A stretch of DNA of 10,950 bases from Paraglomus occultum (GCA_910592205.1 CAJVPJ010001271.1:1-10950); one strand, 5' to 3'. Counted from the stretch's first letter, positions 1 through 8,877 are shown. The notes: generated from the letters alone by a model not told the origin. Made by a program: numbers and translations.

Positions 1-2
1 GC

Positions 3-318
3 ATTTGCTTAAGGATCTGCGATGTATGGGGATTGCGATCACTCGTACGCTTCCAGATCCAGCATAAAAAGAGTAATGACAAAGTATTCTAATTGTTATA
101 ATTTAATGTTAACATTTTGTCTTTCTTTTTCTTTCCGAGACATGAATAGACAACACGTACGGGTTTATAAATATTACGGAGCACTGGCTGTAATTTTCGT
201 CGGTAAGTTTATATGACTTGTATTTTTTTGTTCCTATTATGATTAGCTTATTAACACATTATTATTCTTTATAGTAAATGAGCACTATGAACGCAGAAGG
301 TATAACTCAGAAAGTTAG
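3..318 (+). CDS. Possible 3' end of an unknown three-exon gene (partial)
   Basis: I do not recognise the product. Three segments join in one frame: 3-72, 140-202 and 275-318 (stop TAG at 316-318). They are separated by putative introns of 67 bp (73-139, GTAATG...pyrimidine tract...CCGAG) and 72 bp (203-274, GTAAGT...TTCTTTATAG). The second intron is convincing: strong donor, pyrimidine-rich acceptor, and a phase that continues the frame. The joined tail would be about 58 residues. It has a short hydrophobic stretch (YYGALAVIFVV) followed by a basic, polar end (HYERRRYNSES), which could be a single membrane segment near a cytosolic C-terminus. Intron sizes match those of the kinase gene at 2893-5389. 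The 5' part would lie outside the window. Alternatives: a short gene starting at the ATG at 142, or an unrelated gene ending at the TAA at 65-67 in another frame. All of this is inference from splice signals. Confidence 0.3.
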
Positions 319-964
319 CACATAGATACAACTTGTCAAGATAATAATGTCATAAATTTAAATTTGCAGGTTAAGAACGTTGAGTCAGGTCTTCAGAACT
401 AATTATGCATTGACTTATGCGAATGACTGGTAGCACGCCTTTGAATAAAACATTATTGAACTTGTGCGGTCAGAGAAATTAGTGTTGACCATAATGTCAA
501 ACTTAAACTAATACACATTATAGTCTAACCGTAATGCCATAACAATAAAAGATGCTACCAATATAAACCATCGTATGATTTAACTTATAGTCGAGCTGTA
601 ATGCCAAAGGTTGCCATACATCAAATAAAACATACGTTCTAACTATGCTGCTGAAAATTGTACCCATTAATTTAATGCAATCGCCGCCGTATGGTTTAAT
701 CTACATAGTAACCGTACATTATCTAATCGTGAAACCGTTAAGTTTTCAATCAAATAGGCACGTAATAATTATATAATTCTTACACTTAAGAAACAAAATC
801 GCGTTCGATAGTTGTAATCGTGAAATAGTTTATTCAACAATTCAACACATATCTTTCATAAATTTAGGTTCGCACATTAGCAAAAGATAATGAATGCTCC
901 AGTAATTTAATGCTATGTAAATCGGAATTATTGCATAATGTATGTGTTATATTTTTTGTTTAAG
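319..964. other. Gene-free stretch with weak internal repeats
   Basis: I see no supportable gene here; all frames are frequently stopped. The stretch 518-539 (TTATAGTC..AC.GTAATGCCA) recurs at 585-606 with a few changes, and part of the same pattern (CGTATGGTTTAAT..) reappears near 685-720. This looks like an old decayed repeat. The 3' end of this stretch holds a pyrimidine-rich tract ending TTTAAG at 964, a possible splice acceptor for the kinase pseudogene that follows. Confidence 0.4.
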
Positions 965-2088
965 CACTGTGTCAAGTTCAATTACGAAACAATGAACATG
1001 TTAAATACATGCAGTATAGCGACTATTATAAACTCAGAGAGATTGAATCTGGTGGTTATGGAACAGTTTACACTGTCAAGTATAAAAGTATTCAAAAGTA
1101 CGGAATATGCAACAAATTGTTGTACTCAAACGATTTAAAAATTTCGATGAAATGCCGGAATTATTTATTTTTGCGGTAAGTATGATTGGTAGTATCAATT
1201 AAATTGATATTGAAACTGACGCTATTTATTATTTATTAATAGTTCAGAAAATACGCCAAGTGCATAAACCCATATGGTAATTCATTCCTTGATGTTTATG
1301 GAGTGACACAAGATCCAGAGACAAAAGAGTACATGATTGTTATGCAGTATGCTAACAATGGTAATCTTTTGTCTTATTTGAATCAAAATATTAACGAATT
1401 GACGTGGTTGGATAAATTACGGCATTTGGGTAATATTGCAGGTTGTCTGGATGATATTCATCGAGTGGGATTAGTGCACTGCAATCTGCATGGTGGAAAC
1501 ATTGTTGTAAATGACAATACGCGTTATACACGACCATTGATATGCGATCTTGGTCTTTCACGGTCAGTGAATTTATACGAGTCAAACCCAAGCATTCGAG
1601 GCGTTTTGTCATTTATTGCACCGAAAGTCTTCCAAACCCGCAAATTTACTCAGAAATCAGATGTGTATTCATTTGGTATCATTATGTATTTAATTGCTAC
1701 TGGTTGGTGAACCACCATTTAAAGATTGGCCGTTTGACAAAAGTTTGACGATACGTGTTTGTGAGGGACTGCGACCGTCGATGCCTGATTCTGCGCCAGA
1801 GGAATACAAGAAACTTGCCGAGCGGTGTTGTGATGCTGATCCTGATAAGCGTCCAAAGAATAGATTGGCACTTTTGATCGATATTCAGAAAATTATTTTA
1901 ATTTACACTGGTGACAGCGTGTGGAATACCGTTTATCATAGTGATGTAAAGCCATTATCACGTCTCGAGAAAGAGGGTAAATATTCTAGCACACTCTTAT
2001 TTACTGGAGAATTGCCTATGCCAAGAATTTTGCCATAGTTACCTATCAAGCTACACGTAATCCACAAGAACAAAATTATCGTCAATAA
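965..2088 (+). pseudogene. Decayed tyrosine-kinase-like protein kinase, homologous to the facing - strand kinase
   Basis: The order of kinase motifs is clear. N-lobe: YMQYSDYYKLREI, a glycine loop reading ESGGYGTVY (first Gly replaced by Glu) and the beta-3 Lys in VVLKRF. An intron of 67 bp follows at 1176-1242 (GTAAGT...TTAATAG, phase 0), then YGVTQDPETKEYMIVMQYA. The catalytic loop is LVHCNLHGGNIV (the catalytic base Asp is Asn), followed by CDLGLSRSVN, FIAPKV (APE Glu lost) and SDVYSFGIIM. The later C-lobe is GLRPSMPDSAPEEYKKLAE and DPDKRP. The frame breaks three times: about one base is missing near 1084-1087; TGGT is duplicated at 1701-1708, giving an early stop at 1708-1710; another shift near 2022-2031 moves the tail (TYQATRNPQEQNYR) out of the C-lobe frame, where TAG at 2036-2038 ends it. 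After TAA at 2086-2088 the same frame stays open and protein-like to 2172. The first exon probably begins at an acceptor near 965 or at the ATG at 1009; no upstream exon was found. It is tail to tail with its relative, and a 94-bp C-lobe segment still matches that gene at 89 positions. I judge it non-functional as a kinase. Confidence 0.85.
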
Positions 2089-2172
2089 TCCTTCAAATTG
2101 GATCGAATAGTTGAAAAATATAATTCAGACTTTTTTGTGATTTTAGAAATTACGAAAATGATGCAACTTTAA

Positions 2173-2892
2173 TTATTCCTCTCATCTGCAGGTACGGTTA
2201 CAGGTTGATACAAATAAAGTCAATTTACATGCTAACACCGAGCATTTTTTTTGTATTTAGAGACTCAATCTCTTTTAATTCAGCGGGTATGTTTATGGTA
2301 TTCAAGCTTTATCCGATAGTTACAATTATATGATATGCTTACTGCAGCTTACATATACCTTGACAAAGTACGATTTAATACAACTTTATTTCCAAGCTAT
2401 CCCGACAAAGTATCAGTGTTGTTTTTTTTGATCACATTAGTCACTATAATTTTTGAAGCCAATTGATTGCATCTTTTTTGAAAAAAAGTTATGCTATATA
2501 GTTCCGTTATTATGTTAAGGCTACAGTTTAATAATTACAGTATCGAAGTCACATACACTCGCCGGAAAAAGTGTTGAACCCCTTTTTCTTCAAAAGCGCT
2601 ATCGTACGTGGTTATGTATTTGTATGAAGATAATTAGCTATACTTTTCGAGAATATATTAATCCTGTTATCACTCCTCTAGTTTGTCTTTAAAATTGATC
2701 GACCACCCACATCACCATATTCTATTTTATTTCTATTCAACTCGACTTGTGTCAAACATTTCAATCATAAAGATTAATAATCCTTGAATAAGGCTCGTTT
2801 TACTCAAAAAATTGAGTCACTAAATTGTAATACAATAGACGAAATTAATACTAAGTAATGTCAACACACACACACGTAACTAATTGCTGTCA
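2173..2892. other. Intergenic stretch between convergent kinase genes
   Basis: This contains the 3' flanks of the two facing kinase loci. It is AT-rich with many T-runs, and I found no ORF or motif I can assign. A short (AC)6 run sits at 2864-2875, just past the stop of the - strand gene. The segment TCTGCAGGTACGGTTACAG near 2186-2205 resembles the end of the - strand kinase reading frame and may be residual homology from the duplication. Confidence 0.4.
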
Positions 2893-5389
2893 TCATACCT
2901 GCAAGTCAATCGTACCAAGATCATGGCTATCAATAGGTAAAAGTTTACTAGAGTATTTACTCTCTTTTTCGAAAGGCGATAAAGGTTCCACGTTGTTGTG
3001 ATAAACGGCATCCCACGCGTTGCTCTTGGAAGTACCGCTACCAACAAGCCTGCCAATTTCCTCGTAGAGCGCCTTTCCATCCTTCGGACGCATATCAGGA
3101 TCAGCATCACAACACTGCTCGGCAAGTTTTTTGTATTCCTCTGGCGCAGAATCTGGCATCGACGGTCGCAGTCCCGCGCAAATGCGTGCTTTCAAACATG
3201 CATCAAAGTCGCTGTCTCTAAAAGGCGGTTCACCGGTAGCGATCAAATGCATAATGATGCCAAACGAATACACATCTGATTTCTGAGTAAATGCGCGGGT
3301 ATTCCCAGTTTTGAGGACTTCTGGTGCAATGAAAGGCAAGACGCCTCGAACGTCTGAATTTGACTCGCGTGAATTCACTGACCGCGAGAGACCAAGATCG
3401 CATATGTATAAACTGGTCTTGTGCATAACTATATTTCCGCTATGAAGATCACAGTGCACCAATCCCGCGTTATGAATATCTTTCAGATATTGTGAAATAT
3501 CTCTCAAATGCCATAATTTCATTCTCCACGTCAATTTGTTAATGTTTTGACACAAATAAAACAAAAGGTTACCATTGTCAGCGTATTGCATAACAATCAT
3601 GTATTCTTTTGTTTCTAAATTTTGTGTGACACCATAAAGTTGAAGAAAAGAACCGGATGCACACTTGGCATGATTTATAAACTGTTAAATAGAAATGTTA
3701 CAGCCGGGTCAAATTATAATCATTTTAATTACTGCTATCAATTATTGCTTACCTCTGAAATTAATATTTCCGATGTTTTATCGAAATTTTTAAATTGTTT
3801 TAGTACAACAGTTTGCTGTTGCATATACTTTACTTCTGAGTACTTGTTATATTTGGCGATATAAACTTTTGCATAACCACCAGATCCGATCTGTTGAATT
3901 TCACCAAAGTCAGTATACTGCATGTAGTTAACCTTTTTATTATGTTGTATAAACCTGTCCAATATTTCATGCATCGAATGGTAGAAAACTAAATAATATT
4001 TCTGAGTAGATCGTTCTTGAGCAATTCCAACTATCCAAATATTATCAGGAGTTAATATCTCCGGGTATTCCAGAGTTAGCTATTTGCGCAAACGAATACC
4101 ACACGGTCAATTAATGCACATGTTAATACAATTATTTGCATTGGACGTGGAATAATTTACCTGACAAAAATCAAGTGATTCAGCATCATCACTTATCTGC
4201 TTGAGTTTCACTCGTATTGATTTATTTATTATTGGATCTAGCCAATCTGCTATATGTGTGCATTCATGAAGTAAAGGTGTCATTTCTTGCACGTTCATTA
4301 ATTGAGAATACTCTATCCATTGTATATAAGTGTCATTTTCATTGACCATATTATTCCATGATTCCATGATGAATGAATCTAGTGACTTGTTGCCTGTAGT
4401 CCAATCAAGAGGTCTCGGGGCTTTACACTGATAACAGAATAGATTTATCTTGGGGTATAATCGTTCTGCACACGCCAGACATAATCCACGCCCATAATAT
4501 TCTTTTAGTAGATAATACTTTTTCTCCCATTTATTATACGTAAATCCGATGGTAATCCAAACATTCATGGTGAGAATATCTGGATGTTTACCACACAACT
4601 AGTGAGAAATGATACATAATGCGTACGTCAATAATTATTAAACTCCTCTTTCGTAATAGACATGAGCAAATGATTTACCTCGACATAGTATGAATTATGT
4701 GTCGTGTCCGTTATCTCAAGCGGAATTAATTTATATTTGACATTTAAGTATACACAATAATTCCCTCTCCTATCCTTGATATGATCAAATGGAATCCATT
4801 CCAGATAAGGATCATTTGCCGAGTTTGTTCGTAATTGATATTTCTTAATGAACTCGTCGAGTTGCATGATGTTGCTGGTCCATCCATCGGATAATTGTTT
4901 ATGTCCACATATGCACCACACGGGACTGCATCGGAGCATTCGACATGCAGCGCAGAATCCATATCGAGAATAACAAGCATAAAAGTCTCTCTTAGCAACC
5001 ATGTAATATTTGTTGTCGTACTCGGTAAACCCCAATATGAGTTTGTTGCGACATTCAAGCCATTTATTATACCGTCTGAACTGGCTGTAAGCGTTAACAT
5101 TGTTGGCTCTTTGTGTCGGAAGCGAGTATATTTTAGCAAACTCACTCACGAATGTTGGTATACATTCTTTGGTGTTTCCAAGCAGCACCAACATTAACAG
5201 CGTTTCCTTCATTTCGGACGTTCTTTTGTGAATAGCAAAGTGGACGTTGTAAATTTGAGTTTGTTCAATGTCGGTAATATTTGAGCAAGCAATCCATTCA
5301 AGTCTTAAAATGTTCATCCCACGTTCCAAGGAGGATCGAATCAAGTTGTCAATTGTCGTAGGTATACAAGTCTCTAAAACTAACGACAT
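2893..5389 (-). CDS. Four-exon protein kinase with three degenerate N-lobe repeats and Cys-rich linkers
   Basis: Exons (reading 5' to 3') are 5389-4679, 4598-4161, 4079-3753 and 3681-2893. Introns are 80, 81 and 71 bp, all GT-AG and phase 0, and the exons join without a stop to give 754 residues. The start is the first ATG in frame (5389); a GTG further up at 5476 is not a credible eukaryotic start. The C-terminal kinase (about residues 434-700) has the usual residues of an active enzyme: glycine loop IGSGGYAKVY (447-456), Lys477 in VVLK, catalytic Asp570 in HCDLH, Asn575, Asp587 in DLG, APE 611-613, Asp628 in SDVYSFG and Arg690. It would transfer phosphate from ATP to Ser/Thr/Tyr of unknown partners. 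No signal peptide or membrane helix is evident, so a cytosolic or nuclear place is likely. Residues 28-130, 195-275 and 328-415 repeat the N-lobe pattern (WIPF/WIEY start, hydrophobic beta strands, then KYY-L/M-V hinge-like end) but lack the glycine loop. Cys clusters follow the first two units (C146, C149, C154, C159, C161; C277, C280, C292, C295). The reading frame ends IDLQV-stop, or could splice onward at CAG|GTATGA. A split into separate genes or gene fragments is the main alternative. Confidence 0.75.
3753..4598 (-). repeat. Tandemly duplicated kinase N-lobe exons (exons 2 and 3)
   Basis: Exon 2 (4598-4161) and exon 3 (4079-3753) have the same layout. Each starts directly after AG with a Leu codon, followed by a motif of the form P-[DE]-I-L-T. 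Next comes a beta-4/beta-5-like segment (NVWITIGFTYNKWEKKYYLL in exon 2; NIWIVGIAQERSTQKYYLVF in exon 3) and a linker. Each then opens a new N-lobe (YIQWIEYSQL; NYMQYTDFGEI) and ends after the beta-3/alpha-C part at a phase 0 donor (CAG|GTAAAT; GAG|GTAAGC). Each exon therefore runs from the middle of one N-lobe to the middle of the next. The 3' part of exon 1 ends the same way (GAG|GTAAAT at 4679/4678). Similarity is visible at motif level only, so the duplications are old. Confidence 0.6.
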
Positions 5390-5401
5390 CGTTTCTGTTC
5401 T

Positions 5402-5498
5402 AAAGTGAAAAAGAAATTCTTTCTGACATTGTCCGTTTTTTTTGTTGCATGATTTCTGTGCAACAATGATTGACACAGTGCGTTTTCTTTTTCACTTT
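5402..5498 (-). repeat. 15-bp perfect inverted repeat just upstream of the kinase start codon
   Basis: AAAGTGAAAAAGAAA at 5402-5416 is the exact reverse complement of 5484-5498, with a 67-bp spacer. The inner copy lies 12 bp before the ATG at 5389. If the transcript starts upstream of 5498, this could form a long-range hairpin in the 5' leader that brackets the start. It may equally be chance in purine/pyrimidine-biased DNA. The pairing is seen directly; any role is inferred. Confidence 0.5.
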
Positions 5499-7140
5499 GC
5501 GATAAGTGTACGATCGATTGACAAAAACAGTTTTTCTTATTCAAAATTTCGTCCTTTTTTTGTTCAGAGAATGTGGCTTGTTGTTGACAAGTATGAGGTC
5601 ATATAATTTATTTATTTGTAGTAATGTCTGTATTGACTACCGCATCCTCTCGTAATAATCGGCAGCATTACCATCACGTAAATAATAAAGTTAGGGGGTT
5701 GTTTAACAAAATTACGTGGTATTATGTAATAAACTGTAAAGTTATGTCGTAGTAATCAGGGGGTACTTATTCACAGAGATATAAAAATGATACTTATACT
5801 ATAACGGTTATGATTCGTTATGCAGCAGGGGACAATTTTGCCTGCATTATCGTACATATAAAATCAGTATGTCTTGGTTTTGTGTGACTTCCGGAAGTAA
5901 AAAGGGGCTAGATTAACAGTGTGATTGTTTTGGAGGAGGAGTGGATTGTTTTGGATTGTCGAAGAGCGATGTGTATCATGTGAACAAAGAAAATGAAATG
6001 GTCATCAAGTGTTTTGTTGGTTGATGAAAGAAATTGTTGCGCGCTACATAAACTTTGCTGCTATATATTCTGATTCGTCAACTTGGGGTCAACATTGTAA
6101 CGAATTGTTATATCAAACTCTGCGAGCTCACGAAGTAGTAGCATTTGCATATTTTTAACCTCCACTGTAAGCTGGATAAATATTTGGTTTATTGTCAGTA
6201 GCCGTCACAATGAAGAACGAACGAACGAACGAACGAACGAACGAACGAACGAACGAATATCGGGCATATGTCAAAAACAGTTAGTTTATACAGCAAATAA
6301 TAATAATGGCGATGGAATGTACTTTATGCTAACAAGTTACAAAACCACAAGAACCTCACCACTTTATTTTCTTCCACACTTAATGCAAGTACAATAAGCG
6401 AACACAGGGAGAATTTTATTCGTTAAATATAGACCTATGCCTGTTTATGTGCTTGCTCGCATTTTCTCGTTGAATTAGAATTGTTTGTACAATTTCCAGG
6501 CTTTGTAACCTCGTATTTTTGAACATTGCCAAGGTTTTTGCCTCATGATAAAGTATTCAGTATTTTTATTAACAGTCAATTTCAGTATAATTTTCAAATT
6601 CGCAGTTAGCTATAACGTTGGCAAATAGTTGGTTAACTGTTACAACCATAATCATTGCAGAGTATTTTACAGTACATGTCGACTGGTGTTTAAATAATAA
6701 TGTTAGAAGACATATTCTATTACGATGGCAGCCCTCGAATATAACTTGACAATGAAAAACAGTTTGCTCAAGCCAAATCGTTGATTATAGTACGGATTCT
6801 CGGTTCGTTATATTTTGTATAACTTGTTATCACACAACAATTCATATGGTAAAGTCTATTAATTGCCGAATTTTATCAGCCGCGGATATTGACCGTCTAT
6901 TGCATATACGGAGAATACTTTTATATTTATATAGCCGGGGGTTGCAAAAATCCTTTTGCACGTACGTGCAGAATAGAAAGTGCATTTAACATTAAGACCG
7001 GGTTGGGACTATCGAATAGGGTGACTTGACTTATTTCATATTTAGGGAGATTCACTGTGTTAAATATTTGTAACACAAACATCTCACAACTAATACTATG
7101 TACTATAAGAGAATATGCGCTGGGTCGGTAGTAACAAACG
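5499..7140. other. Long gene-free stretch upstream of two divergent kinase loci
   Basis: It lies between the start of the - strand kinase and the start of the + strand kinase pseudogene, so it should hold both promoters. No open frame with recognisable protein character was found. Notable items are the microsatellite at 6215-6257, a purine-rich tract near 5930-5960 (GGAGGAGGAGTGGATTG) and scattered AT-rich boxes. I cannot place a TATA box or a start site with confidence. The open frame on the - strand at 6927-7244 overlaps the pseudogene start and has no recognisable motif. Confidence 0.4.
6215..6257. repeat. (GAAC)n tetranucleotide microsatellite
   Basis: Ten perfect copies of GAAC plus a partial GAA make 43 bp without interruption. 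It lies in gene-free DNA between the two kinase loci. The lack of any imperfect unit suggests recent expansion and likely length variation between isolates. Confidence 0.97.
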
Positions 7141-7721
7141 ATGACGTCAAGTTCTGCTGACAAGGAATGGTTAGAAAAGAGTATACATCCGATTCTATCC
7201 TTATAATGGTTTCGTTGATAAAGACTGTATAGGCCATGGTGCATTTGGTGTAGTTTTCAAAGCAATCGTAGCAGGATCGGGCATTGCTTATAGCATGCAG
7301 TATTTGGACGCAGACGACTTCTTTAAGTCCTTTGTAAAGGAGGTTTGTAATATTAGAATCGCATCAGCTGTCGTCTTGAAACTTGTGGTCTTTATATCTA
7401 ATTATTTCATCAACACATCAAGATCCATCGCAAAGTAGATGACCATAATTCGATTCCTTGGCGTTAGCAAAGGTAGCGACTAAAACGTTCTAGTGCATTA
7501 AAATTGAGTCTGGAATATAATACTTTTTTAATTTTGAATAGATATCAAAGGGAGATACTTGATGGTATTTGATTATGCCAACAACAAGTTCGCTACGGGA
7601 ATACCTGTCAACATCAGCCATCAAACTAGATTGGCCTGCCAACGGTCAACTGGGTTTGGACGTCATTAACGGGTTGAGACACATTCATAGTAATAGATTA
7701 GGAATCTTGCATAAAGATTTG
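7141..7721 (+). pseudogene. Truncated, frameshifted protein kinase of a second subfamily
   Basis: The start ATG at 7141 opens MTSSSADKEWLEKSI. After a shift near 7184-7190 the frame continues with FYPYNGFVDKDCIGHGAF and GVVFKA, a recognisable glycine loop. The usual VA-K Lys is missing (the site reads IAYSMQYL). FKSFVKE ends a first exon at 7342. A probable 80-bp intron (7343-7422, GTTTGT...ATCAAG, weak donor) leads to IHRKVDDHN. A second shift near 7448 leads to IRFLGVSK. A clear 69-bp phase 1 intron (7473-7541, GTAGCG...TTGAATAG) leads to RYLMVFDYANN. A third shift near 7586 leads to SLREYLSTSAIKLDW and LRHIHSNRLGILHKDL, ending at a GTAAGT donor at 7722. No continuation with DLG, APE or the rest of the C-lobe was found downstream. 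With three shifts, no ATP-anchoring Lys and no activation segment, it cannot encode a working kinase. The motif set differs from the other two loci, so it comes from another branch of the family. Confidence 0.8.
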
Positions 7722-8465
7722 GTAAGTACATTATTCATAATACAAATGATTTACTGCATGCTGAAGCACAAAATAAACTGGAGTCCCATAAGTAAAAATA
7801 TAATGCAAGACTTTACTAGAAACATATATAACAATTAATTATTTTTTTTTCAAGTTGCCATTACTTTATATTTTATTAGATGTCTGCAATTTTTAAGATG
7901 TACCAATATACAGTAATTGATATCATATAATTATATTATACTTTTCTCTCTTGCTCTGTGTGGCAAAAGCTACCCTTATATTATAACTGGGTCAAAATTG
8001 TTGGGGCTTCACTCTTTTGTCACTGAGTTGATATTGGGTGGATATAATTTATGAGTGTTTATATTTAAAGTCGTATACTATTTGAAATACATTAACATGA
8101 CATGATGGTTTAATTACAGAGTTAGAATCTACCTTTGCTTCTAGTACTAGTAAGTGATATTTGGTTCAAACATTGAGCATGTGTTTGTCAATTGAGTCAA
8201 GGTGGACAATTAAAATGTGTTCATTTTCTCTTGGTTATGGAGAAGAATCTAATATTAAAAAAAAAAACCAACAACTTTTTTTAAGGCATGTCTGCGACAA
8301 TGTGTAATGTGTGAAAGTCAGTATAGTATAAAAACTGTACAGTCTTTGTATTAGCATTATAGGAAGTGAATAAAATAGTAAGGGTAAACTTAATGCAGGA
8401 GACTTATTGACTATATTCATTAAAGATGATGGTCGCCAATAGGCCACAAATTAGTAATACTTATA

Positions 8466-8830
8466 GAAAGCCATTTGTCCTTCATCGATGCGATGTGAAT
8501 ATATCAAAGACTTGAGACGTTAGTTTATAGATTTTTTCTTTCAATGTATTGTTGTTTTATAATTATAATTAAAGAAATAGAGTAATAAATTTGGCTGCGG
8601 TGCTGTTATGCTGTCATATACGGAAATGCAAAATGTAAAGATTTTGTTTCTTATTATACGGTTTCAATCATATTAATATAGGTCATATTATTTTCATTTT
8701 TACACGATTAATTTTAAATGGGACAAAGCGTAAAAATTGGTATGCAGCCATGGTTTTCGAGACAATCAACGGTGAATATATATCGATGACTTGAAACGTA
8801 TTACTTTTTCCCACATTTGAATTTATTTTA
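8466..8830. repeat. Diverged direct repeat pair, about 80 bp each
   Basis: About 8470-8545 and 8747-8828 share the order AGCCAT ... GTGAATATAT ... GACTTGA(G/A)ACGT(A)TTA ... TTTTTC, with small gaps. The core GTGAATATAT..GACTTGA.ACGT is clear by eye; the flanks match only in part. This may be two remnants of one old repeat family. Confidence 0.35.
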
Positions 8831-8858
8831 TTAAACTAAGAAAGCTTTGTTGTACGCG

Positions 8859-8877
8859 CGGTCGATGCAGTCGACCG
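8859..8877. repeat. Small GC-rich hairpin
   Basis: CGGTCGA and TCGACCG form a perfect 7-bp stem around the 5-base loop TGCAG. It stands in an otherwise AT-rich gene-free stretch. It follows ACGCG, so the local GC peak is notable, but I can attach no function to it. Confidence 0.6.

Noticed and set aside
938-1138. Open frame of 66 codons at the start of the first kinase relic
   Set aside because: It overlaps the kinase N-lobe, whose motifs (glycine loop, VVLK) are in the other two frames; this frame has no motif of its own.
3738-3974. Separate small gene starting at ATG 3974
   Set aside because: The frame stays open and homologous upstream to an acceptor at 4080/4081, so the ATG is internal to exon 3.
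4107-4598. Separate gene starting at 4598 with a 163-residue product
   Set aside because: Position 4598 is a TTG codon directly after a splice acceptor AG, and the last residues (after LDFCQ) are intron read-through; it fits better as exon 2.
4744-5197. Overlapping frames at 4744-5145 (-) and 4895-5197 (+)
   Set aside because: Shadows of exon 1 of the kinase; no motif and no independent start context.
5390-5476. N-terminal extension of the - strand kinase from position 5476
   Set aside because: The codon at 5476 is GTG, not ATG; the first ATG in frame is at 5389 and gives a sensible start.
6215-6257. Short regular repeat considered as a CRISPR-like array
   Set aside because: The unit is 4 bp with no spacers, and the genome is eukaryotic; it is a microsatellite.
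6927-7244. 105-codon frame on the - strand
   Set aside because: It overlaps the start of the second kinase relic on the other strand and has no recognisable domain.
8235-8447. 70-codon frame on the - strand
   Set aside because: Its start and hydrophobic content come from biased, T-rich DNA; no splice partner or family motif.
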